Shown: one piece after another, positions 50,172 through 58,857 of the stretch | How positions within the stretch are numbered: position 1 is the first letter of the stretch | Layout of the letters: the number at the start of each line of letters is the position of its first letter | Assembly (NCBI GenBank): GCA_021821195.1 | Contig: JAKACT010000001.1 | Coordinates: 620,001 to 684,000, forward strand | Direction of reading: 5' to 3' | Origin: Pseudomonadota bacterium | GTDB lineage: Bacteria > Pseudomonadota > Gammaproteobacteria > Xanthomonadales > Xanthomonadaceae | Length of the DNA: 64,000 nt | Made by a program: the position numbers and the translations under genes | Notes under the pieces: model-generated | The model's input: only the letters and a program-made list of their open reading frames with translations | Database searches by the model: none | Told to the model about the DNA's origin: nothing

Positions 50172-51830
50172 CTATTGGCCCGTTACCGGCACCAGCCGCA
50201 GGTCCTGGAAGTCGAAGCTGAAGTCGGTCAGCGGCGAGATCGGTTCCATCCGCAACTCGCGGATGTTGCCGTCCGGATCCAGCGAGAAGTTGACGAAGGC
50301 ATCCGCGTTCAGGCCACGGTCGCGCCAGCGGACGATGAAGCTGTCGTGCTGCCAGTGCTCGATGTCGCCCAGCAGCTCCGCGGTCTTGCTGAACTGCATC
50401 TCCAGCCCCTTCGCCCCCTGCCGGATCACGACGTCGCCGTACCACGGGTCGCGGTAGGTGCCGGCGTATTTCGCCAGCGGCAGCGAGGGCTTGCTGGCGG
50501 CGTCGCGCGCGGCGACGTGCTTCTGCCAGTCCTCGTCGGCATTGCCCTGCGCCTTGGCGAACGCAGCGGCATAACCCTTGAGCCAGTCGTTGCCTGACCT
50601 GCCCAGCATCATGTCCATCGCTTCGTAGGTGATCGCGTTGAAGGCCACGCCCACCTCCGCACTGGTCAGCACCACCACGCCGATCTTCTCGTTCGGCAGC
50701 AGGGTCAGGCGCGAGACCTGGCCCGGCCAGCCGCCGGTGTGCCAGACCAGCTTGTGGCCAGCGTAGTCGGACACCTGCCAGCCCTGCGCGTAGCCCATCG
50801 CGTTCGGGGTGGCCGCGGCCAGCCCGGGTATGGACGGCTTGCCGACCGGGATCGGTGTCAGCACCGACCACATCTCGCGCTGGCGCTGCCCCGAGAACAG
50901 CCGTCTGGCCTTGTCGCCTTCGCCGGAAATCACGCCGCCGGCCAGCTGCACGTTCATCCACTTGGCCAGGTCGTGCACGCTGGAATAGATGCCGCCGGCG
51001 CCCGACACGTTGCGCCAGCTGGTCACGCCGACCGGGCGCAGGTCCTTGAAATCGAACTTGGCATGACCGGTGGCCACGTTGTCGCCGGGCTTGAGGTCAT
51101 CGCTGTTGTAGCGGGTCTCCGTCATCCCCAGCGGCTGCCAGATGCGGGTTTCCAGGAACTTCTGGAACGACACGCCGGATGCGGCTTCCACCACCAGCCC
51201 GGCAACGCCGAACAGGATGTTGTCGTAGGCGTACTGCTCGCGGAAACCGCCGGTCAGCGGCACATCCTTCAGGCGTTCCGCCACCTCGCGGGTGGTGTAG
51301 GTGGTGGTCGGCCAGTACAGCAGGTCGCCCGCGCCCAGGCTGAGGCCACTGCGGTGCGCCAGCAGGTCGCGGATGCGCATCTCGCGGGTCACGTAGGCAT
51401 CGCTCATGCGGAACCACGGCAGGTGGTCGATGACCCGGTCGGTGGTCTTCAGCTTGCCCTCGTCCTGCAACATGTTCAGCGCCGCGGCGGTGAACGCCTT
51501 GGTGTTGGACGCGATGGCGAACATGGTGTGCTCATCCACCTTCGCCGGCTTGCCCATCTCGCGCACGCCGTAGCCGCGCGCCATCACCACCTGCCCGTCC
51601 TTGACGATGGCCACCGCCACGCCGGGCACGTCGAACTGCTCCTGCACCGCTTCGACGTAGGCATCGAAACGGGCCAGCCGCGCCGCATCCGGCAGCGGCG
51701 CAGCCAGCGGCGCGCGGGTGTCGTCGATCAGGAACGGCCGCGATACGGTCCGCTCGGCCTGCTGCGCCGACACCGGCGCGGCGGTGGCAAGGGTCAGGGC
51801 CAGGGCGACGGTCAGCGGGGCGATGCGCAT
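50172..51830 (-). CDS. Exported serine hydrolase (class C beta-lactamase / D-peptidase family)
   Basis: This 552-residue protein has a signal peptide (ALALTLATAAPVSA) and a class C-like catalytic domain with Ser108-x-x-Lys111 (IASNTKAF), Tyr202-x-Asn204 (YAYDNILFG) and HTGG at 364-367. The C-terminal 100 residues form a separate beta-rich domain of the DUF3471 type. Proteins of this architecture include D-aminopeptidases, esterases and carboxypeptidases as well as beta-lactamases; the long form with an extra domain argues against a dedicated AmpC. GAGGAAG lies upstream of the chosen ATG. Confidence 0.85.
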   Translation of the reverse strand: MRIAPLTVALALTLATAAPVSAQQAERTVSRPFLIDDTRAPLAAPLPDAARLARFDAYVEAVQEQFDVPGVAVAIVKDGQVVMARGYGVREMGKPAKVDEHTMFAIASNTKAFTAAALNMLQDEGKLKTTDRVIDHLPWFRMSDAYVTREMRIRDLLAHRSGLSLGAGDLLYWPTTTYTTREVAERLKDVPLTGGFREQYAYDNILFGVAGLVVEAASGVSFQKFLETRIWQPLGMTETRYNSDDLKPGDNVATGHAKFDFKDLRPVGVTSWRNVSGAGGIYSSVHDLAKWMNVQLAGGVISGEGDKARRLFSGQRQREMWSVLTPIPVGKPSIPGLAAATPNAMGYAQGWQVSDYAGHKLVWHTGGWPGQVSRLTLLPNEKIGVVVLTSAEVGVAFNAITYEAMDMMLGRSGNDWLKGYAAAFAKAQGNADEDWQKHVAARDAASKPSLPLAKYAGTYRDPWYGDVVIRQGAKGLEMQFSKTAELLGDIEHWQHDSFIVRWRDRGLNADAFVNFSLDPDGNIRELRMEPISPLTDFSFDFQDLRLVPVTGQ

Positions 51831-51940
51831 GACGGGGCTTCCTCGGGGATCGAAAGCGCCGAGTATGCCGGCGCCGGCAGGGCGGCGCGATCCGCCATCG
51901 GTCATGCGCGCCCGGCGGGCAAGCCGCCGATAATGCGCGG

Positions 51941-52888
51941 ATGCGAAATCCCGACACTACCCGCGCGCTCTGGCAGATCCACTTCTGCGTGCTGCTGTGG
52001 GGCTTCACCGCCATCCTCGGAAAACTCATTTCGCTGCCGGCGCTGCCGCTGGTGTGGTGGCGGATGCTGATCGTGGTGGCGGCACTGGCGCTGCTGCCCA
52101 AGGTCTGGCGCGGGCTGGGCGCGATGCCGGCGCGCAGCCGCTGGGCCTATGCCGGGATCGGCGCGCTGGTGGCGCTGCACTGGCTGACCTTCTACGGCGC
52201 GATCAAGCTGGCCAACGCCTCGGTGGCCGCCACCTGTATCGCCTTTGCCACCCCGATGACCGCGCTGATCGAACCACTGCTCACCCGGCAGAAGTTCCAG
52301 CCACGCGACCTGCTGTTGGGGTTGGCCTCGCTGCCGGGCATCTGGCTGGTGGTCGGCGGCGTGCCCGCCGGCATGCATGCCGGGATCGTGGCCGGCGTGG
52401 CCTCGGCCGCACTGGTGGCGCTGTTCGGCACCCTCAACAAGCGCATGGTCGACGGCGGCGATCCGCTCACCGTCACCGCGCTGGAACTGGGCGCCGGCAC
52501 CCTGATGCTGACCCTGCTGGCGCCGTTGATGCCGCTGCTGGTGCCCGCCTTCGCCGGCCCGCTGCTGGTGCTGCCCTCCACCACCGACACGCTGTGGCTG
52601 GTGCTGTTGGCACTGGCCTGCACGCTGTTGCCGTTCGCGCTTTGCCTGGTGGCGCTGCGCCACCTGTCCGCCTTCACCGCGCAGCTGTCGGTGAACCTGG
52701 AGCCGGTCTATGCCATCGTGCTGGCTGCGATCCTGTTCAACGAACAGCAGGAGCTGTCGCCGCGCTTCTACCTCGGCGTCGCCATCATCCTCGGCGTGGT
52801 GTTCGCGCAGGGCCTGCTGGCCGGCCGCCGCCAGCCGGCGCATGTCGAGCAGGTTGGCGTGAGCGAATCCCACCATCTCGCCGACTGA
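51941..52888 (+). CDS. EamA/DMT family transporter
   Basis: This 315-residue inner-membrane protein has ten predicted helices in two EamA repeats. The first repeat ends at FATPMTALIEPLLTRQ, and the second contains FTAQLSVNLEPVYAIVLAAILFNEQQELSPRFYLG, the usual final-helix signature. Family members export amino acids or other metabolites; the substrate cannot be inferred. It is divergent from the serine hydrolase gene and 36 bp before the S4 gene. Confidence 0.85.
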   Translation: MRNPDTTRALWQIHFCVLLWGFTAILGKLISLPALPLVWWRMLIVVAALALLPKVWRGLGAMPARSRWAYAGIGALVALHWLTFYGAIKLANASVAATCIAFATPMTALIEPLLTRQKFQPRDLLLGLASLPGIWLVVGGVPAGMHAGIVAGVASAALVALFGTLNKRMVDGGDPLTVTALELGAGTLMLTLLAPLMPLLVPAFAGPLLVLPSTTDTLWLVLLALACTLLPFALCLVALRHLSAFTAQLSVNLEPVYAIVLAAILFNEQQELSPRFYLGVAIILGVVFAQGLLAGRRQPAHVEQVGVSESHHLAD

Positions 52889-52924
52889 CACCGCATCCCA
52901 ACGCATCGCCACGGAGCTCCACCC

Positions 52925-53155
52925 ATGCAGGCAACCCAGGCCATCGATTTCGAACTGGACCGCGACTACATCGAGCTGAACCAGCTGCTGAAGCTCGCCG
53001 GCCTGTGCGATTCCGGCGGCGCCGGCAAGCAGCTGGTGGCCAGCGGCGCGGTGCGGGTGGACGGCCTGCCGGAACAACGCAAGACCGCCAAGATCCGCGC
53101 CGGCCAGACCGTGCAGCTGGGCGACGTGCTGATCCGCCTGCGCGACGTCAGCTGA
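52925..53155 (+). CDS. S4 domain RNA-binding protein (YbcJ family)
   Basis: This 76-residue protein is essentially a single S4 domain: YIELNQLLKLAGLCDSGGAGKQLVASGAVRVDGLPEQRKTAKI is interrupted here only to note the Gly-rich turn and the RVDG strand. It matches the YbcJ family, implicated in RNA or ribosome binding without a defined role. A GGAG ribosome-binding site precedes the ATG. It is probably co-transcribed with the EamA gene. Confidence 0.85.
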   Translation: MQATQAIDFELDRDYIELNQLLKLAGLCDSGGAGKQLVASGAVRVDGLPEQRKTAKIRAGQTVQLGDVLIRLRDVS

Positions 53156-53228
53156 CCCCGCAAACACGAACACGCCGGGCACGGCCGCCTCGTTTACCCT
53201 TGCCACTGGCAATCGCGGACGACTGGCT

Positions 53229-53780
53229 ATGACCCTGTTGGCACTGGTGATCCTCGCGGCGCTCGCGGCCTGGGCGATGCTGGCCTACAACCGGCTGGTG
53301 CGGCTGCGCAACCAGCACCGTACCGCCTGGGCCGACATCGACGTACAGCTGCAGCGCCGGCACGACCTGGTACCGCAGCTGGTGACCGTGGCGCAGGCCT
53401 ATGCCGCACACGAGCGCGCCACGCTGGAGGCGGTCACCGAACTCCGCGCGCAGGCGCAAGCGGCGCACGGCGCGGCCCGGCAAGGCCAGGCCGAAGCGGC
53501 GCTGGAACAGGCGCTGGGCCGGCTGATCGCGCTGCGCGAGGCCTATCCCGACCTGAAGGCGAACCAGAACTTCGCCCAGCTCTCGTCCGCGCTGGTGGAA
53601 GTCGAGGAACACCTGCAGTACGCGCGCCGCTTCTACAACGGCGCGGTGCGCGACTACAACGACGCCACCCAGCGCTTCCCCGCGCTGCTGGTCGCGCGTG
53701 GCCTTGGTTTCGCCGCGGCGGAATTCTTCCAGGCCGAAGGCGACAGCCGCGCCGCATCGAAGCTGGAGCTGGCATCGTGA
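53229..53780 (+). CDS. LemA family protein
   Basis: This 183-residue protein has an N-terminal signal anchor (LLALVILAALAAWAMLAYNRLV), then the LemA helical domain with NQHRTAWADIDVQLQRRHDLVPQLVTVA and a C-terminal RRFYNGAVRDYND, which is the classic LemA signature. LemA proteins are membrane-anchored with unclear function and are frequently encoded next to Gly-rich TPM/DUF2207 membrane proteins, as here. Its stop overlaps the DUF2207 start by 4 bp. Confidence 0.88.
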   Translation: MTLLALVILAALAAWAMLAYNRLVRLRNQHRTAWADIDVQLQRRHDLVPQLVTVAQAYAAHERATLEAVTELRAQAQAAHGAARQGQAEAALEQALGRLIALREAYPDLKANQNFAQLSSALVEVEEHLQYARRFYNGAVRDYNDATQRFPALLVARGLGFAAAEFFQAEGDSRAASKLELAS

Positions 53781-55507
53781 TCCGCGCGCTGCTGCTGGCC
53801 ACGTTCGCCCTGCTGTCGGCGCTGCCGCTGCAGGCGCGGGCACAGGAACGCATCCTGTCGTACGACAGCACCGTGGCGGTGAACGCCGACGGCAGCATGG
53901 ACGTGGAGGAACGCATCCGCGTGCGCGCCGAGGGCGAGGCGATCCGCCGCGGCATCTACCGCGACTTCCCCACCCGCTATCGCGACCGCCACGGCAACCG
54001 CGTGGTCGTCGACTTCACGGTAAAGGACGTGCTGCGCGACGGCCGGCCGGAGCCGTGGTTCACCGAAAGGCGGTCCAACGGCGTGCGCCTGAATACCGGT
54101 AACGACGACTTCCTGCCGGTGCCGGCGGAATACACCTACACCCTGCGCTACCGGACCAGCCGCCAGCTGGGCTTCTTCGCCGACCACGACGAGCTGCACT
54201 GGAACGCGATCGGTACCGGCTGGGCCTTCCCCATCGAAAGCGGCAGCGTCGACGTGCGCCTGCCGCGTGCCGTCACCGGCGCCGACCTGCGGGCCGAGTG
54301 CCATACCGGCGCACAGGGCGCGCGAGGCCAAGCCTGCGCCGGCAGTGCGGCATCAGCCGGCGAAGCGCATTGGAAGCTCACCGAGCCGCTGGCACCGCAG
54401 GAAGGCCTGACCATCGTGCTGTCCTTTCCCAAGGGCGTGGTAGTTGCGCCCACCGCGGCGCAGAGGACGTGGTGGCTGCTCAAGGACAACCGTGGCGTGC
54501 TGGTGGCGCTGGCCGCGCTGCTGGCCATGCTGGCCTACATGCTGCGTCGCTGGCGGCGGGTCGGCCGCGACCCCGCGCCCGGCATCATCATCGCGCGCTA
54601 CCAGCCACCGGCCGGCTATTCGCCGGCGGCGCTGCGCTTCATCCGCCGCATGGCCAGCGACACCCGCTGCATCACCGCCGACCTGCTGGCGCTGGCGGTG
54701 GCCGGCCACCTGCGCATCGAGCGCGAGAAGGGCTTGCTGAAGGACGACTGGACCTTGCACCACCTGCCCGGCGGCGACGTGGCGGCACTAGCGGACTCGC
54801 AGCGCGCGCTGCTAGCCGGGCTGTTCCGCGATGGCGACACGCTGGGACTCAAGAACAGCAACCACGCGCTGCTGCAGGCGGCCATCGCGGCGCAGGGCAA
54901 GGTCATGGAAAAGGCCTATGCCGGGCGTATGTTCCAACGCAACTACGGCAGCATGGGGGTCGCCTTCGCGATTGGCGCGGTTGGCCTGGCGCTGGCGGCG
55001 GCGGTATCGGGCGGCGGCGGCCTGCTGCTGATCGCGATCATTGGCGTGCTGATGCTGGCGGCGGTGATCACCTTCGCCTTCCTGGTGCCGGCGCCGACCG
55101 CGGAAGGCCGCAAGCTGCTGGACGAAATCGAGGGGCTGAAGTTGTACTTGGGGGTGGCCGAACGCGACGAACTGGCGCGACTGCCGGGCCCGGACGCGCC
55201 GCCACTGCTGGACGCGCAGCGCTACCAATTCCTGCTGCCGTACGCGCTGGCGCTGGACGTGGAGGTAGCGTGGACGGAGAAGTTCACCGCCGCGGTCGGT
55301 ACCGCCGCCGCCGAAGCGGCGACCGCCAACATCGGCTGGTACCGGGGCGGCAACCTCACCAGCCTGGGCCAGCTCACCAGCAGCCTGGGCAGCAGCCTCA
55401 ATTCGCAAATCGCTTCCGCATCGTCTCCCCCCGGCAGCTCGTCGGGCGGCGGCGGCGGCGGTTTCTCCGGCGGCGGCGGTGGCGGTGGCGGTGGCGGCGG
55501 ACGCTGA
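53777..55507 (+). CDS. DUF2207 domain membrane protein with poly-glycine tail
   Basis: This 576-residue protein has a signal peptide (residues 1-22), a DUF2207 extracytoplasmic domain (ILSYDSTVAVNADGSMDVEERIRV onwards), one membrane helix at about 237-255, a cytoplasmic stretch, two helices at about 393-440, and a C-terminal tail of Ser then almost pure Gly with one Phe (GGGFSGGG). The Gly-rich end is a hallmark of the family but its purpose is unknown. It starts by GTG, overlapping lemA. A convergent lipoprotein gene follows. Confidence 0.85.
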   Translation: MIRALLLATFALLSALPLQARAQERILSYDSTVAVNADGSMDVEERIRVRAEGEAIRRGIYRDFPTRYRDRHGNRVVVDFTVKDVLRDGRPEPWFTERRSNGVRLNTGNDDFLPVPAEYTYTLRYRTSRQLGFFADHDELHWNAIGTGWAFPIESGSVDVRLPRAVTGADLRAECHTGAQGARGQACAGSAASAGEAHWKLTEPLAPQEGLTIVLSFPKGVVVAPTAAQRTWWLLKDNRGVLVALAALLAMLAYMLRRWRRVGRDPAPGIIIARYQPPAGYSPAALRFIRRMASDTRCITADLLALAVAGHLRIEREKGLLKDDWTLHHLPGGDVAALADSQRALLAGLFRDGDTLGLKNSNHALLQAAIAAQGKVMEKAYAGRMFQRNYGSMGVAFAIGAVGLALAAAVSGGGGLLLIAIIGVLMLAAVITFAFLVPAPTAEGRKLLDEIEGLKLYLGVAERDELARLPGPDAPPLLDAQRYQFLLPYALALDVEVAWTEKFTAAVGTAAAEAATANIGWYRGGNLTSLGQLTSSLGSSLNSQIASASSPPGSSSGGGGGGFSGGGGGGGGGGGR

Positions 55508-55555
55508 CGCCCGACGAATCAATCGCACGGCAACCGGCCGCGGCCACGGCGCGAT

Positions 55556-56677
55556 TTACGGATGGGCCACGCTGGCGTCATCGCCGGCGGCATGTTCGGT
55601 CGCATCGGGCTTGACCGTGCCGGTATCGCCCGCCTCCGCTACGTCCGGCGCCTTGGGTTCGGCAGGCATCGCCAGCACCGCGCCGTCCAGTTCCGCCATC
55701 GGGCTTTCGACCGGGCACTGCGGGTCGGGGAAGCCATAGCGCGTACGCAGCACCAGGCCACAGGCGTTGATGTCGGCCACGTCCTGGTGGGCGGCGTCGG
55801 CCGGCTGCACGCACTGCTGCTCGTAGGCGCGGCGGAAGCTGTCGCGGCGGCGCAGGAACTCGGTGCCGCAGCGGCGCGCTAGCCTTATGCGGTCGAGGTC
55901 GTCCTCCACCGCGTTGGATCCGGCCAAACCGAAATCCTCCAGCTCCTGGTCGGTGAGGATGTGCAGGGTGCGGTTGGGCACCGTGGTCATCAGGTCATAG
56001 ACCTCGATCGAAGCGCCGTTGCGCTCCAGGTAGTTGCGCAGGTCGTCGCTGATCCTGCGCAGCTCCTCGCCCAGTTCCTTGCGCGAGGTGGCGGTGGAGC
56101 GCAGCCGGATCATCCGATGGATGCCCACCGGCCCGACGATCACGCGCATGTCGCCGGCTGCCAGCAGCAGCACGCAGGCGCTGTGGCAGACCGAATCACC
56201 GCGCACCCAGATGGTCCAGTCGTTCTCACCGATGGCATCCCCGGCGCGCATGGCCGACTCCACGCTGCCGCCGCCGGAGTCGATGTCGAGGATGCGCTTG
56301 CCGATGCCCAGGTCGCCCGCCACCTTGCCCGCGCGCTCGGCCAGCGCGGCGAAGCTGGCGGTCACCCGCCCCTTGTAGCGCAGCCGCACCAGGCCGGTGG
56401 CGCGGCAGTCCTGCATGGCGCCGCGCAGGTCGATGTAGGCCAGCGACAGCACCGGCAGGCCATCGCCCTGCCGATAGTCGGCGCCGCAGTCCACCCATGC
56501 ATCGCCGGCTTCCAGCCGCACCGGCGACCAGTCGATCTCCGCCTGCGGCTTGCGCTGCACCACCGGCGCCGGCGCCTCCAGCGCATCGGTGCTGGCGCTG
56601 GTCTGGGTCTCGGGGGCGCGGCTGCAGGCGGCGGCCAGCAGCAGGCAGGCCGCGAACGGGATCCAGCGAAAGCTCAT
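55556..56677 (-). CDS. Lipoprotein with ClpP/crotonase-like protease fold
   Basis: This 373-residue protein has a lipobox (LLLAAAC, Cys18) and a ClpP-like core resembling predicted periplasmic proteins of the COG3904 kind. ILDIDSGGGSVESAMRAGDAI corresponds to the oxyanion strand-helix, DSVCHSACVLLLAAG places a likely nucleophile at Ser166, and GPVGIHRM places His187. Together these suggest an active serine peptidase or a close relative, acting outside the cytoplasm on a lipid anchor. The C-terminal 70 residues are Cys- and Pro-containing and unlike ClpP. Family assignment is from motif pattern only. Confidence 0.65.
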   Translation of the reverse strand: MSFRWIPFAACLLLAAACSRAPETQTSASTDALEAPAPVVQRKPQAEIDWSPVRLEAGDAWVDCGADYRQGDGLPVLSLAYIDLRGAMQDCRATGLVRLRYKGRVTASFAALAERAGKVAGDLGIGKRILDIDSGGGSVESAMRAGDAIGENDWTIWVRGDSVCHSACVLLLAAGDMRVIVGPVGIHRMIRLRSTATSRKELGEELRRISDDLRNYLERNGASIEVYDLMTTVPNRTLHILTDQELEDFGLAGSNAVEDDLDRIRLARRCGTEFLRRRDSFRRAYEQQCVQPADAAHQDVADINACGLVLRTRYGFPDPQCPVESPMAELDGAVLAMPAEPKAPDVAEAGDTGTVKPDATEHAAGDDASVAHP

Positions 56678-56817
56678 CGAACGAGTCGCGTCGTGGTGGG
56701 GATTGTCCAGTCTAGTGCCGATGGCCGCGTTGCCACCGAACCGGCGATGAATCGCCACGGCTGGCCGCCACGGCCCGCGCTTCCCGTTGGCCCAGCGGGA
56801 ACCTTTGGAGCCGCGGC

Positions 56818-57594
56818 ATGAGCGCCTCGAACTTCCTCAATGAACTCAAGCGCCGCCAAATCTATCGGGGCGGGGTGATGTACGTGGTCGCCGGCTGGGT
56901 GATCGTGCAGGTGGCCACCACCCTGTTCCCGATCTTCGACATCCCGGGCTGGGCGATCCGGTTGGTGGTGGTGGCGATCATGCTGGGCTTCCCGCTGGCA
57001 CTGGTGGGGTTATGGATGTTCGAGAGCCATGCCGCCCGGAACACGCCGCCGCAGGCGCCCACGGCAACCAACGCACCGCCGGTGGAACGCCGCCGTGGCA
57101 GCGACCGCGACGGTGCAGCGCTGGCCCAGCTGGTCGAAAGCGAACGCGTGGAGCGGCAACGCGCCAACGAAGAGCTGCTGGCCGCCCTCGGGCGGATGCA
57201 AGGCGCCCATCCGCCGCATGCCATGCCTGCCGCCGCGGTGCCGGTGCGCCCCGCGACCGAAACCCCGCATCCCCGCCGTTCGCGCATTGGCGGCGTGTTG
57301 CTGGCGGTGTTCGTGGCCCTGCTCGCGGCTTGGGGCATCTGGATCCTGATCGCGCCCTCCGGCGGGGTGCCGCAGGTCGACGAAGCCGGCAAGCTCACCC
57401 ACCAGTACGTCCTGCCGGCCTACCGGCAAATCGAGCAGCTCGGCGCCACGCTGCTTGCGCCGCTGCTGCGCAAGCTTGGCATCGACATCCCTGCGGAGCG
57501 CGCGTTCACCGCGCTGGTGATGCTGCTTGCCCTGCTGGTCCTGCGCAACCTATACCGTTCGATGGCGCATGCGCGGCGCCAGCATCCACGCTAA
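56818..57594 (+). CDS. Membrane protein of unknown function
   Basis: I do not recognise this 258-residue protein. Its first 70 residues (NFLNELKRRQIYRGGVMYVV, then two helices around a PIFDIPGWAIRLVV turn) look like the N-terminal membrane module seen in some bacterial adenylate-cyclase/TPR regulators. It lacks the usual cyclase or TPR part and has instead a charged, possibly coiled-coil linker (about 95-130), a third helix at about 158-178, a periplasmic-like loop and a fourth helix near the C-terminus. It stands alone between two lipoprotein genes on the other strand. Confidence 0.7.
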   Translation: MSASNFLNELKRRQIYRGGVMYVVAGWVIVQVATTLFPIFDIPGWAIRLVVVAIMLGFPLALVGLWMFESHAARNTPPQAPTATNAPPVERRRGSDRDGAALAQLVESERVERQRANEELLAALGRMQGAHPPHAMPAAAVPVRPATETPHPRRSRIGGVLLAVFVALLAAWGIWILIAPSGGVPQVDEAGKLTHQYVLPAYRQIEQLGATLLAPLLRKLGIDIPAERAFTALVMLLALLVLRNLYRSMAHARRQHPR

Positions 57595-57641
57595 GCTGGC
57601 AGCAAGGTGCAGCCTGGCCGGATGCGTCGTGGAGTGCCGGT

Positions 57642-58739
57642 TCAACGCGCCATGCATGCCTTCCAGCGCTGCTCCACCCGCTCGGCGAACCATGCGGTGG
57701 TCAGCTGGCGGGTGATCTTCGGGCTGCGCAGCTCGATCTGCGGCAGCCGCGCGCGCGGCACCGGCCGGCCGGCACCCTTGCCATCGGCCATCTGCAGCAC
57801 TCGGCGGTAGAGCCTAGTCTGGGCGAAGTCCCCATCGCGTTCGCGACTGAGGTCGCGGCGGATCGCCGCTGCATCCATCCCCAGTGCCGGGGCGATGCCG
57901 CGCAACGCGGCCTCGGTGGCACCGGGGCGCTCCATCGGTGCGCCGGGCGCCAGCAGGTCGCCATCGCGCGCCAACTTGACCCCGCTGGCGATCGCCGCCG
58001 CCTGCTGGAAGGCGGCGTTGCGGCTGGCGTACCAGCCGGCGTTGAAATCGGCGAAGCGGTAGAGCGGCCGCTCGTAGTCCGCCGGATAGCCCAGCAGGTG
58101 CTTGATGCCGAAATACAGCCCGCCGCGACGGTCGAACACCTCGTGCCGGATGGAGCCATCCAACGTGTAGGGATAGCCGCGCGCATGCCGTTCGGCGAAG
58201 TCCACCCGCACCTGCATCGGCCCGCCGGTGCGCACAGGGTTCAATCCGGCCAGCAAGCGGCCGCTGCCCAGCGGCAGGCGCGCGATCATCGCTTCGTACA
58301 GCTCGCTCAGTTCGCGCTCGCCGTGCAGCGCCTGCAGCTGCTGCGCATAGGTGCGACCATCGGGCCCGCGCAGCGCCAACGCCGCATCCACCACGAAGCC
58401 CGGCACGAGCTTTTGCGCTGCCCGCCGGCGGATCTCCGCGATCGCGATGCCGCCCAGCCCCGGCACCGGCGGGTCGGCGCGATAACCCGATTCCTGTTCC
58501 ACCACCGCCAGCACCGCGCACAGGTTGGCGGTGGACGGGTCCAGTCGCTGGGTGGCGAACGCGGCCTGGATATCGCGCGCCCAACCATCGCGGTCGTGCA
58601 GGGTGGCTGGCAGCTTGCGCAACAGCTCGGCGTGCACCTGTTCGGGGCTGCGCTGCGACTGGCAGGCCGGCAGGACGGCGATGGCTAGGCACAGCGCGGC
58701 GGCGGCGAGCCATCCAAGGGGGCGAGAGGTCGGCGTCAT
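57642..58739 (-). CDS. DUF1615 family lipoprotein
   Basis: This 365-residue protein has a lipobox (AVLPAC, Cys26) and a DUF1615 domain: the segment LCAVLAVVEQESGYRADPPVPGLG resembles the catalytic-Glu region of lytic transglycosylases (EQES), and RGGLYFGIKHLLGYPADYERPLYRFADFNAGWY is typical of the family. A peptidoglycan-related role is therefore plausible but unproven. The ATG at 58739 begins the signal sequence; it is divergent from dbpA. Confidence 0.8.
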   Translation of the reverse strand: MTPTSRPLGWLAAAALCLAIAVLPACQSQRSPEQVHAELLRKLPATLHDRDGWARDIQAAFATQRLDPSTANLCAVLAVVEQESGYRADPPVPGLGGIAIAEIRRRAAQKLVPGFVVDAALALRGPDGRTYAQQLQALHGERELSELYEAMIARLPLGSGRLLAGLNPVRTGGPMQVRVDFAERHARGYPYTLDGSIRHEVFDRRGGLYFGIKHLLGYPADYERPLYRFADFNAGWYASRNAAFQQAAAIASGVKLARDGDLLAPGAPMERPGATEAALRGIAPALGMDAAAIRRDLSRERDGDFAQTRLYRRVLQMADGKGAGRPVPRARLPQIELRSPKITRQLTTAWFAERVEQRWKACMAR

Positions 58740-58857
58740 GCGGCGCGGCCTGTGGAGTCCGGCGCAGGCTAGCAAACTGGGCTGAACGGCATCCGCTGCC
58801 GCCAGCCGGGCCAGCCCGCGGATGCGGGCCAGCGGCCTACACCAGCGATAATGGGCG

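Noticed and set aside
55440-55503. ggcggt repeats at the end of the DUF2207 gene considered as a satellite
   Set aside because: They encode the Gly-rich tail typical of the family. I retained only the protein-level observation.
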